Shown in pieces: positions 34,445-45,939 of a DNA stretch of 64,000 bases (position 1 is its first letter; each line of letters starts with the position of its first letter). Under the pieces are notes generated by a model. That model worked only from the letters and a program-made list of their open reading frames with translations, did not search any database and had not been told where the DNA came from. Origin of the DNA: Pleurotus djamor (Eukaryota; Basidiomycota; Agaricomycetes; Agaricales; Pleurotaceae); assembly GCA_029747585.1 (NCBI GenBank), contig JAPEVF010000208.1, forward strand, positions 1 through 64,000, given 5' to 3'. The position numbers were made by a program, and so were the translations under genes.

Positions 34445-36413
34445 TCATCCCATCAAGGACGCTCCCGTCGTGCTATTTGCGAAGAATGGTCTTTCGAGAA
34501 CCTCACAGAGTGTGTTCGCAGGGGGCAACGTGCCGTCCTTGAGGTAAGCCTGCATGTATTGGATTGTGCAAAGAGAGGGATTGGCAATAGTAGCGTGCTT
34601 GATTCACATGTGAGTATCAGGTATTAATGGTCCTGTAAACGGCACATACCCCGATGCCGTTTTGCACAAGTACGGCAGAGCCAGGGAAAAGCGAAGACAT
34701 CCGATGTGCGCTAGATATAGACTCAGTGAAAAGTGGATACGAAGAAGAGAAGGGTAAAAAGAACCTTCGGACTGGAGTGACGGGATCAAGCTCGTTGCTA
34801 AGGAACAGAAGAGGCGCGCTTGTGTTGCTCGCAGTTGGTGGGATCGGACCTATGGGGGGTAAGTAACGTCCATGACATGGAGAAGCTTCTGTTGCATTAC
34901 TCACCGGTATAACTCCCAGAGGGTGGAGGTGGGACATCCATCGTAGCACAATCTAGGGGGTTGTGCCCAAATGAAGCACCAACATACACACTTTGGTTGC
35001 GAAGGAATGCAGCATGCTCTCTCCAAGCCTCGACAGTGGTAACGTTTCCTCTACCCCATCCATCCACACAAGGAATGACAGATCCGGCATCTCTGACCGA
35101 AGATTCTATAGCTGGGTCGGGATCCAGGTTGACGGATGCAAGGGATCCCAGAAGGGCGGCATTCCCATTCTCCAGCTGACTTAGGACCTTAGCCAGGAGT
35201 GGGAACAATGAGACAGGTTGGTAGAGAGCAACTAGGATCGAGCTTCGAAGCTCGGAAGCGGTAATGATCCGTGGCATATCGGAACCATCTGTGTAGGGTA
35301 TGGGCCGTTCACGAAGCGAGGCTATGATGTTCTCAAATCGAGACTTGATATCGTCCCGCGAATTTCCCCAGAACGCACATCGTTCCTGACCGGCATCAAA
35401 GCAGTCATCGAAGAAACGCTCGACCACTCTGTCTGCATCAGCCAGATTCGATCGCCACTGTAGATTATAATAATCTTCAGCGTCCATAACGCCATCCAAC
35501 ATCATACGGCCAATGCGGTCGGGAAACATTGCCGCAAAAGTCGCTCCGAGGACGGTCCCATAGCTAAGTCCATAGTACCAAAGCTTTCCCTCCGTCTCGG
35601 GCAGACCTAATGCTCGTTGCTCAGCTTCAGTATACCTGAGCATATCGCGGGCAACGGCGGCTGAACCAGTATATCGAGCTGTGCCATTAGCTCCGCCGAT
35701 AGCCTTGTTGCACCAGTTTCCATAGGCCTCAGCCAAGGCGAATTGAGAAGCCTCAGAGGCGTCTGAGGCATCGGATGCATCACGAAAATAGAGAGAGCGA
35801 AAGACGATACGATTCCGAGGAGAGCCGGGAAAGCATTCAATGGGAGCGGTGTTGTTCACACCACGAGGGTCGAACCCGATGATGTTGTACGATGTGCCAA
35901 GGGTTGCGACAAGTTGAGGACCAAGGGTGAAGATGGCACCAACACCTGACTGTCCAGGTCCGCCTGTGACATGCTCAATCGAGCTGTTCAGACAGCTTGA
36001 GGCGGGAAACCATACCTGGATTGAGAAGGATGTTGGGAGCGGGCTGAGTGGCAGCAGATATCTTGATCAAAGCCACAGCAGCTGTTCCCCGATCTGGTTC
36101 GTCGTAATCCAGTGGGACCTAGGATAGGGCATTAGCATCATGCGTACACCGTCACAACGAAGAAAGAAGGAACTCACTTCTAACCGCGCACACGTGTAGT
36201 TATTAAAACACGGTGTCCAAGCTATATCCACCGACGGAACAATCTGGTTAAACACGTCACTGAGCGTTGTCAAATTACTGAGGATGGAAAAATGTTTACT
36301 TGAGCAAAGTCATAGACCATTGCAGGCGGTTCCGATGGGGCTGCTGGAGGTGGCGAGAAGTAAATACGCGTCAGCATCGCGGTACTCGACACAAGGGAAG
36401 GCCATGACACCAT
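34445..36413 (-). CDS. TAP-3: S33 / TAP-like hydrolase
   Basis: Start at 36413 gives MVSWPSLVSSTAMLTRIYFS, similar in kind to TAP-1 and not an obvious signal peptide. Exons leftward encode VYDFAQ, the oxyanion loop GGPGQSGVGA, the main exon with FDPRGVNNTAPIECFP, the nucleophile elbow GLSYGT, GSVIPCVDGWGRG and GASFGHNPLDC, then small exons with SNELDPVTPVR (acid), SSLFPGSAVLVQNGIG and HATIANPSLCTIQYMQAYLK (catalytic His), ending at 34445. It is the inverted counterpart of TAP-1, roughly 80% identical in the main exon by eye, with a shared promoter word. Intact. Confidence 0.85.
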
Positions 36414-37317
36414 GGTTGTCTCAAAAACGATGAAGGATAGACCGGCCGGTAGGTACTTGCAGCTTATATATACGCACGTTGGAGGCGTTCAGACTTGCGA
36501 CCCTGTTAGGGTAAAGAGTCTTGGCAATAGCGCGCAATGCACTGGCAACCATGGGCGCTGGTGCTGTTGTACCCCAGTGACCACAGCTTGGAGCACCACC
36601 AAATCGCAGTGCACGAGTTTCCAGAGGCTACGAAAAGCAGTCAGGAATCTAGGCGGGGACATAATCATGAGCACGTCATCGACTGGGAGGGTGGCGGGGC
36701 TATGCGCACAGAGAGGGTTGAACATACTGCGCAAATGCATAGGATGATTCAATAAAACGCCTGGCTGTTGAGAAGAAGGTCATCGACGATTAGTCAATGT
36801 CATGGAGCCATGTGCATGAGAGATGGTTGGAGATAGTATTACGGCAATGTGTACCACAGGAAAAGCTTCCATCAAAAGGATTGGAGGGCCCATGTCGAGA
36901 AGCGGGGGTGCGGTGTCATAACGAAGTCTTACCCTGCAAGAGTTCAGTTCTACGATACGATGATAAAATGCTAACATGCGTAAGACACTAACCTTGGAGG
37001 TCCGGATTGCTTTCCGGGATGCTTCTGGCTGCAGAAATGATGTGACAAAACTTCCGATAGAGGCTAAACCATTGCCACGCACGTCTTCGACACCATGCCT
37101 TTTGGTTGAGGGGCAGGTCTACAGAGCCGAACGCAAGGTTCGAGCCGAAAGGTGACGTCGACGATCCTCGGAACGCCCATTAGCCGCCGTTGGACATCCC
37201 GAGCAGAGAACAGATCATAATCAACTTCATTTCATTCAGCTTCTACGAAAAGCTGTGGGGTGGTTACACAGTAGCGCTGTGGCGGTACCGGATACNAAAA
37301 AAGCAAAAAGCCTCTAC
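36414..37317. other. Intergenic TAP-3 promoter / TAP-4 downstream
   Basis: Holds the TAP-3 TATA box; no gene seen. Confidence 0.45.
36463..36472 (-). promoter_or_regulatory. TATA box of TAP-3
   Basis: Minus-strand TATATATAAG followed by CTG, 50 bp before the ATG, matching the TAP-1 promoter. Confidence 0.6.
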
Positions 37318-39233
37318 TCAACGACGTAGAGCCGTAGTATCAGCAAAGAAGGGCTTATGATTAACCTCGCAAGTGGTATTGACTGGTGGTAAAGTTCCGT
37401 CTTTCAGGTACGCTTGCATATACTGAGCAGTGCAGTTCGATGGATTCGCAACAGTGGCATGCTGAACCCGTTCGTTAGAGATATGTAGCGGGTCGAACAA
37501 ATTAGAAACACGTACGCCGATGCCATTCTGGGCGAGGACGACAGATCCTGGAAAGAGGGATGACATCCTATGAGCGCTGTGGGAGGTTAGTATAGCACTC
37601 AAATAATGGGAGTGAAAGAAAACATACCTTCTCAAGGGTGTGACCGGGTCGAGCACGTTACTAAGAAATAGGATGGGAACGCTGGTACTGTTCGCAGTCG
37701 GCGGGATGGGGCCTGCAAGAAGGACAAGTGAGCTCCCGACACAGATGAGCACACGAGACGTTCATCTGACCTGAGTATTTAGCCGAAGGCGGCGGAGGGA
37801 CATCCATTGTTGCGCAGTCGTATGGATTGTGTCCCCACACATCACCAACGTAGATACTTTGGTTCCTGACAAACTCCGAATGTTGCCTCCAGGCGTCAAT
37901 TGAGGTGACAGGGTTCCTTCCCCAACCATCAATACATGGTATGACAGACCCAGCGTCGCCGGTAAAGCGAGCTACATCCTGCGGACCAGGTGCAAGGTTG
38001 ATATCTGTTACTATGGCCAAGGAAGCACCATTTCCGTTCTCCAAATCGCGAAGAACAACGGCGAGGATAGGGTAGTAGTCGAGAGGAGAGTATAGGGAGC
38101 TTAGTATGAATCCCTTGAGGTCCGAGTAAGTTGCAATGCGTGGCATGTCTGGTCCATCGGAATATGGGAGCGGGTTTTGTTTGAGCGACGACACGATCTT
38201 CTCGAACCGACGACGAATATCCTGCGCCGAAGGTCCCCAAAACACGCATCGCTCTTGACCAGCATTAAAACAATCGGTCCAGAACGTTTCCATTGCCCTA
38301 TCAGCATCAACCAAATTACTCCGCCACTGAAGGTTGTAATAATCCTCTGCATCCATGACACCATCGAGCATCATGCGGCCAATTTTATCCGGGAACATCG
38401 CAGCGAAGGTGGCACCTAAAACCGTACCGTAGCTAAGCCCGTAGAACCAGAGTTTGGCTTCTTCCTCAGGAAGACCTAACGCTCGTTGCTCGGCTTCGGC
38501 GAAGGCAAGCATGTCACGAGAGACTGCTGCGGAACCTGCGAATCTTGCAGTGCCATTTACACCGCCGACAACTTTGTTGCACCAATTCCCATACGCTTGG
38601 GCCATGGTAAACTGGTTGGCGATAGAGGTATCCGATGCATCGGAGACGTCACGTAAGTAAAGCGTGCGGAAGACGGTACGAGTGTCGTGAGCTTCGGGGA
38701 AACAGTCGATCGCTGGGGTAGTGTTATTGACGCCACGTGGATCAAATCCAACGATGTTGTAGGACGTGCTCAAGGTGGACACAAGCCACGGCGCAAGGCC
38801 AAGAATGGTCTGCACGCCAGAACCTCCGGGACCACCTAGAGGGCAAGTCAAAATCGCGTCTGTGGTCCACCTGGATTTACGTACCTGGATTGAGAAGGAT
38901 GGTGGGAGCTGGTTGGGTAACAGCAGCAATTCTAATGAGGGCAATCGCTGCCGTCCCTTGACTTGGATCATCATAGTCTAAAGGGACCTGTGATCACTCG
39001 TCAGCGCGTCCTCGTGTTAATATGTACTGGGATCAGCTTACCTGAAGACGAGCGCAGGAAAAGTCGTTGTAACAAGATGACCAAGATATATTTGGCGAAG
39101 GGGTGATCTAGAAGTAAGGTAAGAATCGGTCTAACGCCATAGTCATGTCAGTCACCTGAGCGAAAACAGGATCCGCAGGATTCTGCGCGGTGACGAAAAG
39201 CGAAAACACGAGTGGCAAGTAAACCGCAAGCAT
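37318..39233 (-). CDS. TAP-4: secreted S33 / TAP-like hydrolase
   Basis: Start at 39233 gives MLAVYLPLVFSLFVTAQ, a signal peptide. Exons encode ITPSPNISWSSCYNDFSCAR, VPLDYDDPSQGTAAIALIR, the oxyanion loop GGPGGSGVQT, FDPRGVNNTTPAIDCFPEA, the nucleophile elbow GLSYGT, GSVIPCIDGWGRNP, SNVLDPVTPLR (acid) and HATVANPSNCTAQYMQAYLK (His), ending CEVNHKPFFADTTALRR. It has the canonical GGPGGSG, unlike TAP-1/TAP-3, and is closer to those two than to TAP-2 in the main exon. Likely extracellular exopeptidase. Intact. Confidence 0.87.
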
Positions 39234-40566
39234 CTTCAGAGTCAAAATGTTGCTGATATCTTGCTCAAGACTACCAGGCTTTTATATGTTAGCGAAACCA
39301 ATATGTCGCTCACAGGAGACTGGGCGACACACCATGCAATTTGGACAGCCAATCTCAACCGCAGTCCAGGATAGTTCGGAGCCAAGACTTCCGCCTTCCA
39401 AGTATTGAGATCCGGATTGAAATGGTCATTTCTGGGCATTCCCTCCAGCGTACGCATGTGGTGACCGTCGCGTAAAAATGACGACAGCCGTAAAGAAACA
39501 GGGTTGGGTCCAGGCAGGCAGTGTTGAACTTGATGGCCCCGAGGCTTCTATTTGGTGCTACGGCATGCCGAAGGTCCGAGGAGGTATGTAGAGCAGCTTT
39601 GAACCATAAGCATCTGGATGCGAGAGTAGAGCTGCTCCTAGAAGAAAAGGACTGCACCGAATCGTCGTGGTCATTCACAGGCGACGCGGTAGGTCACGGT
39701 CACATGGTGTGACTCAAGACTGACTCAAGACTGACTTCAGTGACCGTGTGAAGTGAAGTTCACACGACTTCAGTGACCAGTCCCGGCTTATGGAAGCACG
39801 CTTGGCATTGCCTTCGAGCTTTGTCCCCAGTATATTGGACATTGGGACATTTTGTAGCAGACGCGACTATCGCGGGGCCACAAACTTTCTTATAGAGCGA
39901 CCCCATCGTGATTCGTGCCGTGCTAGATGGCCATATGGTTTCTTGGAATTTCTTTTGAGATTTTACTTTTCCTTGAGCTGCATTCAGGCGTTGAACCAAC
40001 GGGCCATTTTTCCCTAGGTCGCTGCTCCCTACCCATGCAACGTGACTCTACTTTCCCCGCCGTGATGACCGCGCGTCATGCTGATCAAGATCATCGCACT
40101 CAGTGGAGGCTAAGCGCTGTGTCGATGATCAAACTCAAAGGTCAAACTGACGAAGANTTTTTTTATCTTTCTTAGCGCTCTCCCAGACGTGTTCAAGATG
40201 TGTTCCACTCCAAACTGAGGACAGATTTCATACTCATAGTCCAAGGAACTGCCGAATCGAAGTACCATGGTCGTACTCGACTTCGTGTTTGAGGACAGAC
40301 TACCTTCATTTCCGATCAGCTTCTCTGGCATGTGCACCCCAGGAACAGCACTAGTACTATCTTCGCGGAACACACTCACTTTCGTGGGTGATGGATTTCT
40401 CCCAATCGGGCTGATGCCAATCAACTGTTGGCTCTTTAAGCTCGAGGCTCGAAGCTTGAGTTTGGACTACTACTCGGGAATGATCTTCGATAGGGACGCC
40501 AGCGTTTTCCTTAAAGCCTAGCGTGGGCTCCTCAACTCTCCTCCGAGTCAAACGTCCCCACTCACC
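39234..40566. other. Divergent intergenic region TAP-4 / alpha-beta hydrolase
   Basis: No gene supported. Near 39706-39780 there are short direct repeats of GACTCAAGACTGACT and GTGAC-containing words. One N at 40157 sits beside a T run. Confidence 0.45.
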
Positions 40567-41676
40567 ATGCGTTTCCTCGCCCTCGTCCTTCTGATAACTG
40601 TCGCCCAAGTTTTCGCCTTTCGGACGAAGAATAGGCTGATCACGTCTGCGGATGGGACAAAGATCTACGCTGATGCAACCGGAGATCCTAGTAAACAAAG
40701 CATCGTATTCGTACACGGCTTCGCTCTGAGTAGCATCGTCTTCGACAACCTTTTCGCCAACAAAAAGCTACAGGACCACTTTTATTTGGTATGGCTTCGT
40801 CTCTGTGTCATTCCCCCTTCTTCTGATTTACATCTTCACGTGTCTTAGGTTCGATACGACGCTAGAGGTCATGGCCTCAGCGACAAGCCGTCAACGGAGT
40901 CAGCCTACTCGTCGTTACGCTACGCTCAAGACTTTGCGGCAGTCATGTCGGCGTACAAGCTGGACAAACCCATTTTCCTTGGATGGTAGGTCCTAACCTT
41001 ACCGTTGTATAGAACATATAACTCACCCGCTCATCACAGGAGCCTTGGTGGTATGAGATTATCGGCATCAACATGGAATGCCTGACTGACGTCAGCATTT
41101 TTTGCAGCTGCCATCGTTTCCGATATCGCTGAACATATCCAACCGATGCCACTTCTCGGCGCTGTAGCGTGCGACGGAAGCCCTGTTCTAGGTCCCGAAA
41201 TCCTTGCCAAACTTATCGCACCTGCCACAGCCGCAAGCCTCGCGACCTTTTTCCAAGACACAAACGTAACAACTGGACTAGCCGGACGAACCAAATTTAT
41301 CAATTCATGCTTCCAATACCCTGATCAAGTCCCATTCAACATCAAAGCTAGCTACTTCGGTTCGACACTCGTACAGCCGCCTGCTGTCTCGGTCTGGGTC
41401 ACTCAACGAGAGCAGAACAGCACGAAGTTGTTTGAGGTCGCTGAGAAAGGAGGTTTACCTCTTCTTGTGCTCTTCGGAAAGTCGGATATTGTGGCGGTAG
41501 AGTCTGAAGCGGTGGCTTTCGTCAAACCCCATTTCAAGAAACTTACAACAGTCACCATTCCTGGAGGTCATGCCGTCTTCGAAGATAACCCCGATGGGAC
41601 TGCAGAGGCTTTAATCGGCTTCGTCCGGAGTATTTCGAATCATCCTCGTGTCTGCCACAAAACAGCGTCAATTTAG
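40567..41676 (+). CDS. Secreted alpha/beta hydrolase
   Basis: Four exons: 40567-40788, 40849-40985, 41040-41050 and 41108-41676, total 939 nt (312 aa). MRFLALVLLITVAQVFA is a signal peptide. IVFVHGFALSSIVFD is the HG oxyanion region, VRYDARGHGLSDKP is the family strand-4 motif, and GWSLGAA is the nucleophile elbow (the SLG codons come mostly from an 11-nt exon). LVLFGKSDIV (acid) and IPGGHAVFEDNP (His) complete the triad. It resembles epoxide-hydrolase/esterase-type AB_hydrolase_1 enzymes; substrate unknown. It lies between TAP-4 and the F-box gene. Confidence 0.85.
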
Positions 41677-42334
41677 ATTGGATCCATGTTCATTTTCGTT
41701 TCCACAATCCACTTGGCATCGGCTTAGGAAAGACTGTAAGGTGACGACGAAATTACGAGGGTGAAATCGAAATGGCATGAAACACTACTTGGCGCGAACA
41801 AGCCGACGTTTACTTCCAAGAAACCGCCACATAGTAATTCCATGTCCGATAGACCACGAGCCCCCGAAGCTAGAGTGAAAGTCACGACCCGCCCTTGTGC
41901 TGTAAGCTTAAATCAAGGAGACCTGCTAAACGGTGCTTCCCTCCCCTTGAAGAAGTTATGTATGCACGATACAGTCACCCTTGGGACGTCCCAACATCTC
42001 CTGTCCATCTTCGAAACCTCAGTCTCATTACTGCCCTATTTCCATCGCCGTCAGATTCCTTTACAATACTTAAGTATGATATATCGGGCTCAAGCCTCTC
42101 TCTACTCTGAAGTTGGCAGTTCCCTGACGCCCCGCGGTCGCGCTCCTATCTATCCCCCTGAGGCTCCTGAGTAGAGCTGTAGCAACTGGTTCCGTTTCGC
42201 TTGGCGCACGCGCACTTCCAACCCGAGCATCATTGTCGAAAGAGATTATAGAGAAGCAAGTGAGTACTCATCTTCTTGATTAACGGGATCCCTTTACTGA
42301 GAATTAATTCAGACAATATCTTCGCGGAAGTAAT
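41677..42334. other. Intergenic before F-box gene
   Basis: A 137-codon plus frame (41761-42174) lacks recognised homology and good start context; treated as non-coding or 5' leader. Confidence 0.4.
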
Positions 42335-43960
42335 ATGACCACAACCGCTAAATCAACACCTCCAACTCAATCCGCCGCAATCTTCAAGCTTCCCGACGAT
42401 ATCCTTTTGCTTATCTTCTTGTGCGGGCACGCTCAGAGCGAAGAATATGACGAGTACGATTATGATGATTACGACGATATCAATGAGTTGACGCCGGATT
42501 ATGCTACACTTGCCTCTTCTGAGCATGGTCGTACTTTGACCAGTGTATGCCAGCGCTGGCGGCAGTTAGCCCTCAGCGTGACTCAGCTCTGGACCAGAAT
42601 ATCCCTGGATAAGCCCAAATATGGGGCCGAACTGATCGAACGTACCAAAGAAGCTCCACTCGACGTTTGCTGTTTATTCCCCAGTCCAACACCGGAAGCG
42701 TTCTGGGAGGGGGTTTCGAAGCTTTTGCCGCAGTGCATGGAAAGGATGTCGGATCTGCGCATTGTACTCCAAAAGCATCATAACGACGCTCGGTTCTGGT
42801 CCTTACTCTCTCGCCCACAGGCCTTGAAAAGGCTCACGATAACAGGGTCAGGGTACCCTGATGGAGGTGTCCCTCACTCTCTATCACAGAGCGTACCTCT
42901 GGACAAGATGTCATCCCTTTGCTCTCTCATTCTCGACGCCGTCTGCCTCCAGCAAGACCTCCCATCTATACCGACACTACGGTGGCTCATCCTTCGGGAT
43001 AATTCTGATGAGTACATCAGCGGTTCAGACCCTCTTCGTAATGAAAACCTGTCCATTGAATGGCTCCTCCGATCACTTCCCAATATTCCAAATGTCGAAT
43101 ACGTCGACGCGGCCGTCGTGAGTGTCGGGCTACTACCCGCAGCTCAGAGACCTCGACTTTGTAGACTTCCCAAATTGCGATTCCTCAAACTCTTCTGTAC
43201 AGACGTCACCTCGACTATGATTTTCGAGTTCCTCGATCTCTCCCCAACAATCGCACTCGACATCATGTTTGACTACACATCACCCATCCATCTCAGAACG
43301 GATGGTATGGCCGCCCTCCTTGCGAGATACGAAAGGAATCCTTCCGCGAATATATGCTTGGCTGTGAGGACGGACATTTGCGTTGAAGAAGGCACACAAT
43401 GCATTACCCTTCTGCTTACCGAAGATGAGGTTGACTGCCCTACCCTCCTTGCAACCTCATTTTGGCGTGAGATGTTCTCCGAATACGTCTCCTTGCTGCC
43501 ACTAGAGAGACTTCACACGCTGGAGTATGTTGTGTATGCTTCGGGTGACCAAGGAGGGCCTACCGACTTATGGATTGAAGTGATCGCGATGTGCCCAAAC
43601 CTTCGCAAGCTCACCGTCAAGGCTAACGCGGGAATCCACTTCTTACGCGCATATACCGAGCGGTATGCACGGTTGCGCAACCCGGAGGATTCCACAGTTA
43701 ATCCTCAGCTATGTTATTTAAGCTTCAAAAAGGTGAAATTTGAGGCGGAGGGCGGGGCGACGAAAGCATACGACGTTATGCTGGAAAGTTTGGGAGAGCT
43801 GCGAGCGGCAAATTTTCCAATTGAACTAATATTTCTAGATCGCTGCAACATCTCAGAAGCTTCCGTCACGAAGCTTAGAGAACGCATACAAGTCGAGTGG
43901 GACGAGAATGAAAGAGGAATGACGGTAGTCCCGAAGGATCTGGGAGAATACCACTTCTAA
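42335..43960 (+). CDS. F-box protein (541 aa)
   Basis: Intronless. An F-box-like motif begins IFKLPDDILLLIFLCGH, is interrupted by an acidic Tyr/Asp-rich insert (EEYDEYDYDDYDDINEL), and resumes with TLTSVCQRWRQLALSVTQLW, the usual second half (W-R-x-[LV]-A...LW). Leu-rich segments follow (ALKRLTITGSG, SSLCSLILDAVCL, LRFLKLFCTDVTS, LRKLTVKAN), as in agaricomycete F-box/LRR proteins. Probably a substrate receptor of an SCF ubiquitin ligase. Directly upstream, on the same strand, of the A9' cassette; not part of the left arm. Confidence 0.8.
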   Translation: MTTTAKSTPPTQSAAIFKLPDDILLLIFLCGHAQSEEYDEYDYDDYDDINELTPDYATLASSEHGRTLTSVCQRWRQLALSVTQLWTRISLDKPKYGAELIERTKEAPLDVCCLFPSPTPEAFWEGVSKLLPQCMERMSDLRIVLQKHHNDARFWSLLSRPQALKRLTITGSGYPDGGVPHSLSQSVPLDKMSSLCSLILDAVCLQQDLPSIPTLRWLILRDNSDEYISGSDPLRNENLSIEWLLRSLPNIPNVEYVDAAVVSVGLLPAAQRPRLCRLPKLRFLKLFCTDVTSTMIFEFLDLSPTIALDIMFDYTSPIHLRTDGMAALLARYERNPSANICLAVRTDICVEEGTQCITLLLTEDEVDCPTLLATSFWREMFSEYVSLLPLERLHTLEYVVYASGDQGGPTDLWIEVIAMCPNLRKLTVKANAGIHFLRAYTERYARLRNPEDSTVNPQLCYLSFKKVKFEAEGGATKAYDVMLESLGELRAANFPIELIFLDRCNISEASVTKLRERIQVEWDENERGMTVVPKDLGEYHF

Positions 43961-44328
43961 AGGCTAATCTTATACTACATAACTCTAGCTCTCTAGTATT
44001 GTTTCCCCTGTTCTCTTCACCTCTGGAGTGCTACATAGTGTACTCATCTGAAGTAGCCCCCAATGGCAGGTAAGGGGCTCTCCTGTTCGAAGTTGACCCA
44101 AGCGGGATACCATATTTAGAAAGTGAAATTCCGTAAGTGGCAGTTGTGGTTCAAGGGCTTGAGAAGCCCACCCCAGTTGACAAATTACTTAACGACCAGC
44201 ACAAAGGAATCTGGAGTGGTGTGCGCCCGTAACATCAAAGGTAGTCAGTTTTTAATACTGTGATGCACCCATTTTAGTCTTCTGGCCAAAGCCACAACAT
44301 GTTTCACTTGAAAAGCACGATCGCCATT

Positions 44329-44351
44329 GTGTCCACCACATGAGTGGACAC
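44329..44351. promoter_or_regulatory. Conserved dyad upstream of A9'
   Basis: GTGTCCAC-N7-GTGGACAC with perfect 8-bp arms, 19 bp before the TATA box; counterpart at 11180-11202. Confidence 0.6.
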
Positions 44352-44370
44352 AAATGCCACTTCTGACGGG

Positions 44371-44380
44371 TATAAATAAG
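44371..44380 (+). promoter_or_regulatory. TATA box of A9'
   Basis: TATAAATAAG, same word and similar distance to the ATG as in the left arm. Confidence 0.65.
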
Positions 44381-44486
44381 AGGTGGACTAGCAGAGAAGC
44401 AGGTAGCAAACTTTACCCAGCTTAGCTCTGAGCACAAGAATCCGCCTTCCACGCCACTCGACCAAAACATCCATATCAACTTCAAC

Positions 44487-44970
44487 ATGCCTGCCGAAAC
44501 CGCCATCTGCAACGATGCCTTGATTGACGGTGCAACGGTCTCCAGCGTAGAGGCTCGCAAAGCAGCTGTAGCAGACATGTCCCAAGCAAGTTCCTTGAGC
44601 ACCAGAACTGTGTCCGACAGCTCTGGGTATTTGGGGAGCTGGGAGTTGGACGAAAGCGACGATGAATCAGACGATGAATGGAGTTCAGCCGTGTCCGACT
44701 TGTCAAGCTCGAGCTCTGGGGACGAATGGAGCTCTGCGGCCTCTCATTGCAGCGACGAGGACGATGAAGATGAAGATGTTGACAACCTTGAGTTGTGTAG
44801 TGATAGCTCGGAGGGAGGAGATGATGAAGACGAGGAGCCCAGATTGAATAGGTTCCTTCGGGTCAAGAAGGTGAGTATCATTTATATTCATACAAGAAAA
44901 GAGTACTGACATTGCTTTCAAGAGGCATAGCCCAGTTCAACGCGAACGAGCAGGCGGGGAGTGGATCTGA
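44487..44970 (+). CDS. A9': short acidic serine-rich protein
   Basis: Exons 44487-44870 and 44923-44970 (432 nt, 143 aa). Starts MPAETAICNDALIDGATVSS, followed by two DEWSSA blocks within long Ser/Asp/Glu runs, then a basic end (LNRFLRVKK joined to RHSPVQRERAGGEWI). The donor is GTGAGT and the acceptor TTTCAAG. The strongly acidic, CK2-site-rich middle suggests a nuclear or nucleolar acidic protein, but no domain is recognised. First gene of the A' cassette and almost identical to A9 in the left arm. Confidence 0.72.
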
Positions 44971-45189
44971 ACGCGTAGCCTTGGTTTGGATTGTTCATAA
45001 CCATAATTCATAGTTACAATCGCCATGTTTTCTTTGTTCGTGAAAATTAGCCTCGCGTGACCGAGGGCAATGTTCAAAATTGTGGCATGTGACCGTATTA
45101 CCACCTTCCTCTCCAACCACTTCAACCACTTACCAACAACACCATCCACCACAACTGTTACCAATCTATTCATTCTCAACCAAGAAACG

Positions 45190-45939
45190 ATGCCATTCAT
45201 GGAGTCGAATCCCACCCTTGACGGGTTTATTAATGCTCATACCGGGCTTGCCGATTCCCAAACCCTGGAGACGGTACAATTTGTCAAGAAAGTGCTCGTG
45301 GACAACTTCGAACGGAAGAACAAAACAGCGCAGTGGCTTGGCGATCCCGTGTTCATTAAATACGGCTTCCTCACCCTCGGGTGGAGGTTGTGGGTCTTGC
45401 GAGAGGCGAAACAGGTCCACTTGATCGAAGCGTTTACTCGCCACCCCAAATACAAAGCGATCGGGGTTTCGGAACGCGTCAAGGTGGCCCACGTCGACTT
45501 GAAGAAGGAGAGCATCCCCGAGAAGGAGGCCGTGGATCGCGCTTGGGATGTCGGGTGTTTGTTGAGGGAAAGGGCCCGCTTCTACGGGTTCTACCCATCG
45601 TCTCTCGAGGACCTCGTCTTCACGACGTATGGTACCCTTGGCTTGCAGGGAAGGATGTTCGCATTGAGTGTGGCGGGAATGGATGACTTGATGAAGAAGT
45701 TTGAACAGGAGGAGCGGAATGCCGACGACGATGACGATGATTGGAACAAGGAGAACATCAATCCGAACACGGAAAGGGAGGGGGCCAAAGGGAAGAAGAA
45801 GTCGAAGGCAGTGAAGCCAAAGCCTCGCGTCAGGAAAACTCAAGTCGCGAAACCAAAGCGGTCTGCGAAGACAACCAAGAAGGAGGAGGTTGAGGATGAG
45901 CCACCCAAGAAGAGGGCCCGGCGTACCATTCACGATTGA
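45190..45939 (+). CDS. A8': basic nuclear-type protein with two novel repeats
   Basis: 249 aa from MPFMESNPTLDGFINAHTG; no introns. Repeat 1 at about 27-83 (WLGDPVFIKYGFLTLGWRLW and a following helix) and repeat 2 at about 114-175 (SSLEDLVFTTYGTLGLQGRM and FALSVAGMDDLMKKFEQEE) are the same unit as in A7. Then an Asp run, KEN motif (WNKENINPN), and a Lys/Arg-rich tail ending PPKKRARRT. Highly charged and probably nuclear. An upstream in-frame ATG at 45070 is not preferred, because the left arm diverges and carries N runs there. The long antisense frame (45166-45933) is a codon-bias shadow. Function unknown. Confidence 0.78.
   Translation: MPFMESNPTLDGFINAHTGLADSQTLETVQFVKKVLVDNFERKNKTAQWLGDPVFIKYGFLTLGWRLWVLREAKQVHLIEAFTRHPKYKAIGVSERVKVAHVDLKKESIPEKEAVDRAWDVGCLLRERARFYGFYPSSLEDLVFTTYGTLGLQGRMFALSVAGMDDLMKKFEQEERNADDDDDDWNKENINPNTEREGAKGKKKSKAVKPKPRVRKTQVAKPKRSAKTTKKEEVEDEPPKKRARRTIHD

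Noticed and set aside
45166..45933. 255-codon minus-strand frame opposite A8'
   Set aside because: Antisense shadow; also present opposite A8, but explained by near identity of the arms and codon bias.
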